Shown here in pieces: positions 57,640-64,000 of a DNA stretch of 64,000 nt. Below the pieces are notes generated by a model, which did no database searches, was not told the origin of the DNA, and was given only the letters and a program-made list of their open reading frames with translations. Position numbers and translations under genes: made by a program. Origin of the DNA: Dasypus novemcinctus (lineage: Eukaryota; Chordata; Mammalia; Cingulata; Dasypodidae). The number at the start of each line of letters is the position of its first letter. Position 1 is the stretch's first letter. Location of the stretch: positions 73,299,147 to 73,363,146 of the forward strand of contig NC_080694.1 in the NCBI RefSeq assembly GCF_030445035.2, given 5' to 3'.

Positions 57640-60600
57640 ATGGCTAACACAAATAATTCCTTGATAGTAATAACACTGAATGTCAACGGATTAAACTCAC
57701 CTATCAAAAGATTCAGACTGGGACATTGGATAAGGAAATATGACCCATCCATATGCTGTCTACAAGAGACACATCTTAGACCCAGAGATGCATGGAGATT
57801 GAAAGTGAATGGCTGGAAAACAATCATACAAGCTAACAATAACCAAAAAAAGGCAGGAGTAGCTATATTAATATCAGACAAAATAGACTTTAAATGTGAA
57901 ACAATTGTGAGAGACAAAGAAGGATACTACATTTTAGTCAAAGGGAAAATCTGTCAAGAAGATCGAACAATCATAAATATCTATGCCCCTAACAAGGGTG
58001 CCTCTAAATACGTCAGGCAAACGCTGGAAAAACTAAGTGAAAGAATAGATACATCTACAATTATAGTGGGGGATTTTAATACACCACTATCAACTCTGGA
58101 CAGAACATCTCAAAAGAGAATCACCAAAGAAACAAAACATCTGAATAGTATATTAGAGGAGCTCGATCTAATAGACATATATAGATCGCTACACACAAAC
58201 ACAGCAGGATATACATTTTTCTCAAGCACACATGGATCATTCTCCAAGATAGATCATATGCTAGGCCACAAAGAAAGGCTGAACGAATTCAGAAAGATTG
58301 AAATCATACAAAACATTATCTCTGACCACAGTGGAGTCAAGCTGGAGATTTGCAAGGGACAGAAGCCCAGATTTCACACCACGATTTGGAAATTAAACAG
58401 CACACTCTTAGAAAAACAGTGGGTCAAAGAGGAAATCTCAAAAGAAATCAATGACTATCTTGAAACAAATGATAATGATAACAACATACCAAAATTTATG
58501 GGATGCAGCAAAAGCAGTACTGAGAGGGAAGTTTATAGCCATAAATTCATATATCAAAAAAGAAGAAAGAGCAAAAATTGAAGAACTAACTGCACATTTG
58601 AAGGAATTAGAAAAACAACAACAAAGTAACCCAACAGGAAGAAGAAGGAAGGAAATAACAAAGATAAGAGCAGAACTAAATGAAATAGAAAATAAGAAAG
58701 CACTTGAACAGATAAACAAGACCAAGAGCTGGTTTTTTGAGAAGATTAACAAAATTGACAAACCTTTAGCAACACTAACAAAGAAAAAAAGAGAGAAGAT
58801 GCAAATACACAAAATAAGAAATGAGAAAGGGGTTATCACCACTGACCCCACAGAAATAAAGACTATCATAAGAGGATATTTTGAAAAACTATATTCCAAC
58901 AAAAATGACAATCTAGAGGAAATGGACAAATTCCTAGAAACACATAAGCAGCCCATATTGATAAAAGAAGAAATTGATGATCTTAACAAACCAATCACAA
59001 GCAGAGAGATAGAATCAGTTATTAAAAATCTCCCAACTAAGAAGAGCCCAGGGCCAGATGGCTTCACAGGTGAATTCTACAAAACATTCCAGAAAGAACT
59101 GACACCAATCCTGCTGAAACTATTCCAAAACATTGAAACAGAAAGAACATTACCCAACTCCTTCTATGATGCCAACATTACCCTAGTACCAAAGCCAAAC
59201 AAAGACATCACAAGAAAGGAAAATTACAGACCAATTTCTCTAATGAACCTAGACGCAAAAATACTTAACAAAATACTTGCTAATCGTATTCAACAACACA
59301 TTAAACGTATTATACACCACGACCAAGTGGGATTCATCCCAGGTATGCAAGGATGGTTCAACATAAGAAAATCAATCAACGTAATACACCATATAAACAG
59401 ATTGAAGGAAAAAAATCATATGATTATATCTATTGATGCAGAAAAAGCATTTGACAAAATACAGCACCCTTTCTTGATAAAAACACTCCAAAAGATTGGA
59501 ATACAAGGGAATTTTTTGAACATGATAAAGAGTATATATGAAAAACCTAAAGCCATTATTGTTTACAGTGGAGAAATCCTAGACTCCTTCCCTCTAAACT
59601 CAGGAACAAGACAAGGATGCCCACTGTCTCCGCTCCTATTTAACATTGTCTTAGAAGTACCTGCTCGAGCACTGAGGCAAGAACCAGAAATAAAAGGCAT
59701 TCAAATTGGAAAGGAAGAAGTCAAAATTTCATTATTTGCAGATGACATGATCCTATACATAGAAAACCCTGAGAGATCTACAACGAAGATTCTAGAACTC
59801 ATAAATGAGTTTAGTAAAGTCGCAGGTTATAAGATCAATGCGCAAAAATCAGTAGCATTTCTGTACACCAATAATGAGCAAGATCAGGAGGAAATCAAGA
59901 AACAAATACCATTCACAATAGTAAATAAAAAAATCAAATACTTAGGAATAAATTTAACTAAAGAGGTAAAGAACTTATACACCGAGAACTATACAAGATT
60001 GTTCAAGGAAATCAAAGAAGACCTAAATAAATGGAAGACTATTCCTTGTTCATGGATAGGAAGACTGAACATTATTAAGATGTCTATCCTACCAAAACTG
60101 ATCTACACATTCAATGCAATCCCAATAAAAATCAATGCAGCCTTCTTTAAGGAACTAGAAAAACTAACTATGAAATTTATTTGGGAAGGAAAGAGACCCC
60201 GAATAGCCAAAGACATACTGAAAAAGAAAAACGAAATTGGAGGAATCACACTACCTGACTTCAAAACATACTATAAAGCTACGGTGGTGAAAACAGCATG
60301 GTATTGGCATAAGGAGAGACACATAGACCAATGGAATCGAATTGAAAGCTCTGATATAGAACCTCACATATACAACCACATAATATTCGATAAAACCACC
60401 AAACCCTCTCAACTGGGAGAGAGTGGCCTATTCAACAAATGGTGTCTGGAGAACTGGATAGCCATATGTAGAAGAATGAAAGAGGATTACCATCTCACAC
60501 CTTATACAAAGATCAACTCAAGATGGATCAAAGACCTAAACATAAGAGCCAAGACCATAAAAACCTTAGAAAGCAGTGTAGGGAAACATCTACAGGACCT

Positions 60601-61456
60601 TGTAATAGGAAATGGATTTATGAATATCTCACCAAAAGCACAAGCAGCAAAAGAACTAATAGATAAATGGGACTTCCTCAAAATTAAAGCCTTCTGCACC
60701 TCAAAGGAGTTTGTCAAGAAAGTAAAAAGGGAGCCCACACAGTGGGAGAAAATATTTGGCAATCATATATCTGATAAGAAACTTATAACTTGCATATATA
60801 AAGAACTCCTATATCTTGAAAATAAAAAGATAAACAACCCATTTAAAAAATGGGAAAAAGACTTAAACAGACACTTCTCCTAAGAAGAAATACAAATGGC
60901 AAGAAAGCACATGAAAAAATGTTCCAAATCTCTAGCTATCAGGGAAATGCAAATCAAAACTACAATGAGATACCATCTTACACCCATAAGATTGGCAGCT
61001 ATGAAAAAAACAGAAGAATACAAGTGCTGGAGAGGATGTGAAGGAAGGGGAACACTCATCCACTGCTGGTGGGAATGCAGAAGGATCCAACCATTCTGGA
61101 GGACAGTATGGCGGTTTCTCAAAAAACTAGCCATAGATTTGCCATATGACCCAGCAATACCACTGCTGGGTAGATACCCAGCAGAACTGAAAACAAGGAC
61201 ACAAACCGATATATGTACACCAATGTTCATAGCAGCATTGTTCACTATTGCCAAAAGTTGGAATCAACCCAAATGCCCATCAACAGATGAGTGGATCAAT
61301 AAAATGTGGTATATACACACAATGGAATACTACTCGGCTGTAAGAACAAACACACTACAAACACATGTGATAACATGGATGAATCTTGAGAACCTTATAT
61401 TGAGTGAAGCAACCCAGACATTGAAGGACAAATACTACATGACCTCAATGATATGA
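57640..61456 (+). pseudogene. L1 ORF2 (endonuclease/reverse transcriptase), one frameshift and one stop
   Basis: About 1272 codons, as in other mammalian L1s. The start chosen is MANTNNSLIVITLNVNGLN, after a 22-bp spacer. The endonuclease keeps the catalytic set at the human positions: N14, E43 (LQETHL), D145/N147 (GDFNTP), D205 (SKIDH), D229/H230 (SDHSG). The RT has [45 protein letters not shown] and the catalytic FADDMILYI. The C-terminal Cys/His segment [18 protein letters not shown] is intact. A net +1 frame change falls near 58477, between LETNDND and [15 protein letters not shown] replaces a Lys codon at 60881 (RHFS*EEIQ). Otherwise undamaged. Confidence 0.95.
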
Positions 61457-64000
61457 AATAAACAAGCTGCCCTAGATAGCAAGAGACTGAACGATAGGCT
61501 TACAGGAAATCGGAGGGTGGAGGAAGGATATGAGCCGATGTCTGCAGGGGTGGAATTTAAGATGAGATGGCGGTAAGTATGAACACAAAGAAGAGATAAA
61601 AGGGGGGCAAGGGGGTGTCTTTGGTTGGGGCTTTGCGGGTTTGAGGGTGGCTGGGGAGGGACGGATGGGTAACGTTGCCCAAAAGTGGGGGGAGGGAGGG
61701 GTAGCATACGAACACAGGAGAGGGTCAGGTGTTAGTGGAGAGTAAAATGCCGAGAAAATCATATCAAAATATAATAAAGAGGGTTACCTGTTTAGAATGC
61801 TCGGAGGGGAGGGTCTGATGCAGGACGGGCTCCTGGGGAATGTCTAAATGCTCATTCTGCCAGAGTGGGTGACACCATGGGGTAGAAACCCAAGTAGTGA
61901 GAGTGGGGGTGGACCCACATCCTGGGGAGGACTAATGCCATCAAATAGAGGGAACTGTATCCCTCGAGAGAAAGGGTGGCTCCCAGGGCATTGGGGCAGT
62001 TGAGCAAGTTAGGCCCTGAACACTATTCCATCTATCTCTGGAAGTGGCTCCTCAGGAAACGGAGGTTGGCTGTCACTGTGGGCACCAAGGTGGAAGGGAA
62101 AATGGACGTTAAATGTGTGGAACCAAAGTAAATGGGGGGTAAGAGAGGAGTTTCTTGAGAGTACACAAGGACGGATATAAAACATGCAATATTACACCAT
62201 AACATATAGGAGATGACAGACTGATAATGTAAACCATAATGTAAAACATAGGATAACTAAAAATGTAAAGAACTGTGTATCCTAAAGTATGCACCATAAT
62301 GTAAGCACAGATGTTACCTTGTTAGAAAGCTAATGTCTCAGACTCTGTACATCACTTTAAGTAAATATGATATGAATAGGGCATAAGAGTATCACTGTGG
62401 AAGGGAAAAGGTTTTCTGGTGGATGTGTGGGAGTGCTGTATATTATATATATACATTGCTGTGGTCTAGGACTCCTGTGAAGAAAAGCTGAATAATTGGG
62501 GAGGGGGGGGAAGAAAAAGATAGGATGTGGAATTTTTTCAAGTCAACATTCTTTATCTAAGCTCTTTATCTAAGTTTATCCAAGTTCTTTATCTATCCTT
62601 TAAACCCATCGCTATATGCCATTCCCTAGTAAGGGACCATGACATTATATTGGGCTTCAAATTTCGGGGAGTTCTGGATCACAGAGTGTTTCAACAATGG
62701 CAATGGAGGGATACTGGTATGGGATACCAATGACAGGTGATATATGGCTGACAGGGAGCTGTACAGAACATATGTCCAGGGTGCATGGTAATGTTTGGAT
62801 ATACTCATAGTGGCAACAATTAAAAACCACAGCAGGGGGGGTACTGGGTTCCTGGCCAGTGGTGCTCTGTCGTGGTCCCTAGGGGAGCAGCGACAGTCTC
62901 CCAGGTACAGTGGCGGGGACCGGGAGGGAGTGAGGGTTCAACAGTGAGCCCCTGATGCTAATGACTATGCTTGTGAGCTGATAAACCTAAAATAAGAACA
63001 AGGCCTAGAGCAACATTGTGCCTGGGAATTTCCTCCTGTCAGCCTTCATGTTACTCAAATGTGGCCAGTCTCGAAGCCAAACTCAGCATGTAAATGCAAT
63101 GCCTTCCCTCCAGCATGGGACATGACACCCGGGGATGAGCCTCCCTGGCAATGAGGGACCACTATCAACTACCAACTGATGATGCAACTGGAAAATGACC
63201 TTATATGGAAGGTTCAATGCGGATCAGCAGAATATCCATGTCTACATAAAATAACATGACTTTAAAATGCTGTTTGACCTAAAGTAAGGGGGAAATGGAA
63301 AGGAGAAATGAGTTTATATGGCTACGAGTTTCTAAAAAAGAGTCTGGAGGCTGGCAGAAGGATTGCCCTCATGCACAACTGAGCAGAGTCAGAGAGACAG
63401 ATAAAGCAGATACAACCCCCAGATATTGGTTCCTTTGAGGGCTAAAGAGACCCATGGGAGTTATGGTCATGGCCGATGGGGTTAACTACCAGGGCAGATG
63501 GCCCCTCTTTGGAAATGGTGTTTATGTGTGATGAATCTGGACTCAGATGGGATCTCCCTTCATAAGACTTTTATGCTAATGTGCTGGAGGTGCAGTTAAT
63601 GTTGGGGTTTAAGATATATTTAGGGGATTTGAATCTCTGGACTGACAATGTGATAGCCAGGTCCTGAGCCTCAACAGACTCCAGCACCTACAATCTGATC
63701 TATTGGACTTACCACACTCAGCTAAGATGGAGTTGAAGAAGGACAACCACCACACCATGGAGCCTAGAGTGATTACAACTGAAAATGGGAGGATTGCATC
63801 CAGCATCCATGTGGAATCTGAGCCTCCTCTTGACATAGAGGTGCAATGGACACAACCAATCCAATGTCCACATAGAAGAGGTGGCATTGGATTGGGAAAA
63901 GTGGACATGGTGGACGATGGGTATGGGGAAAGGCAGGAAGAGATGAGAGGTGGAGGCATCTTTGGGACATGGAGCTGCCCTGGATGGTGCTTCAGAGGTA
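61457..64000 (+). other. L1 3' UTR (incomplete), with G-rich tracts
   Basis: At least 2544 bp non-coding, several times the roughly 200-bp ORF2-to-polyA distance of human L1. G-runs cluster at 61600-61705 ('ggggggcaaggggg', 'gtggggggagggagggg') and at about 62498-62512. The last 600 bp matches, in sense, fragments at 39573-40542 (reverse) and 18273-19975 (reverse). It continues past the window end. Confidence 0.85.

Larger units (their letters stand above)
54781..64000 (+). mobile_element. Nearly full-length young L1, 3' end beyond the window
   Basis: It has a 5' UTR (54781-56596), ORF1 (56597-57617), a 22-bp spacer, ORF2 (57640-61456) and at least 2.5 kb of 3' UTR. It starts CCGGGAGGGGGCAAGATGGC, with a YY1-type CAAGATGGCGGC close to the first base, as in full-length human L1 promoters. 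Both ORFs are full length and broken at only two places each, so the copy is young but not competent. The 3' part matches the many L1 tails elsewhere in the window. The target duplication cannot be checked because the end is outside. Confidence 0.95.

Noticed and set aside
58438-59067. 209-codon minus-strand frame
   Set aside because: It is the antisense shadow of L1 ORF2; hydrophobic composition comes from the A-rich sense strand.
1-64000. CRISPR arrays, operons, bacterial-type genes or an unknown defence system
   Set aside because: No spaced short direct repeats and no compact gene layout; content is typical mammalian OR and transposon DNA.

Overview
The window is mammalian nuclear DNA, most likely from an armadillo (Dasypus or a close cingulate). 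Several tRNA-derived SINEs of the armadillo-type (DAS-like) layout, in long and short forms, are present. So is a LINE-1 lineage with a very long 3' UTR whose fragments recur about ten times. There are no operons or bacterial features. The host genes are intronless olfactory receptor (OR) reading frames of the OR12D, OR14 and OR11A types. That content resembles the OR cluster of the extended MHC class I region in other placentals (OR14J1, OR5V1, OR12D, OR11A1, OR10C1). The assignment rests on recalled family sequences; no search was run.

Region 1 (1-18.3 kb): a tandem triplication of an OR12D-bearing segment. Unit 1 (2-7851) and unit 2 (7852-14643) each carry an intact OR12D-like receptor (CDS 5739-6665 and 12577-13536, about 93% identical proteins), a matching candidate 5' UTR exon donor and an acceptor just before the ATG. 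Unit 3 (14644-18272) is gutted: a CHMP1B retrocopy fragment sits where about 3.8 kb is missing, next to a 5'-truncated OR12D pseudogene. Insertions present in one unit only (a class II-like solo LTR and an L1 3' fragment in unit 1) post-date the duplication. A MIR and another L1 tail shared by units 1 and 2 pre-date it.

Region 2 (18.3-34.5 kb): L1 3' UTR fragments and SINEs, then a 7.0-kb endogenous retrovirus on the minus strand (22812-29784). Its two 464-bp LTRs differ at one position, yet its 6-kb interior shows no long coding frame and holds a second, related LTR. It lies about 30 bp upstream of the ATG of an OR14-type pseudogene, whose last coding piece is displaced to about 32.1 kb by a SINE and an L1 tail.

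Region 3 (34.5-54.8 kb): old, mostly non-coding DNA with MIR, L2, MER5-like, old L1 and MaLR-like remnants, a GLRX5 processed pseudogene, two GC-rich solo-LTR-like elements, a degraded OR pseudogene (45.2-46.1 kb) and an OR11A-type pseudogene on the minus strand (51157-52102). Region 4 (54.8 kb to the end): a nearly full-length plus-strand L1 with a YY1-like start, tandem 5' UTR monomers of about 114 bp, ORF1, ORF2 and more than 2.5 kb of 3' UTR running off the window. Each ORF has only one frameshift and one in-frame stop.

Overall, only the two OR12D paralogues look functional. They would be odorant receptors made in olfactory neurons, coupled to G-olf. Every other host gene here is dead.
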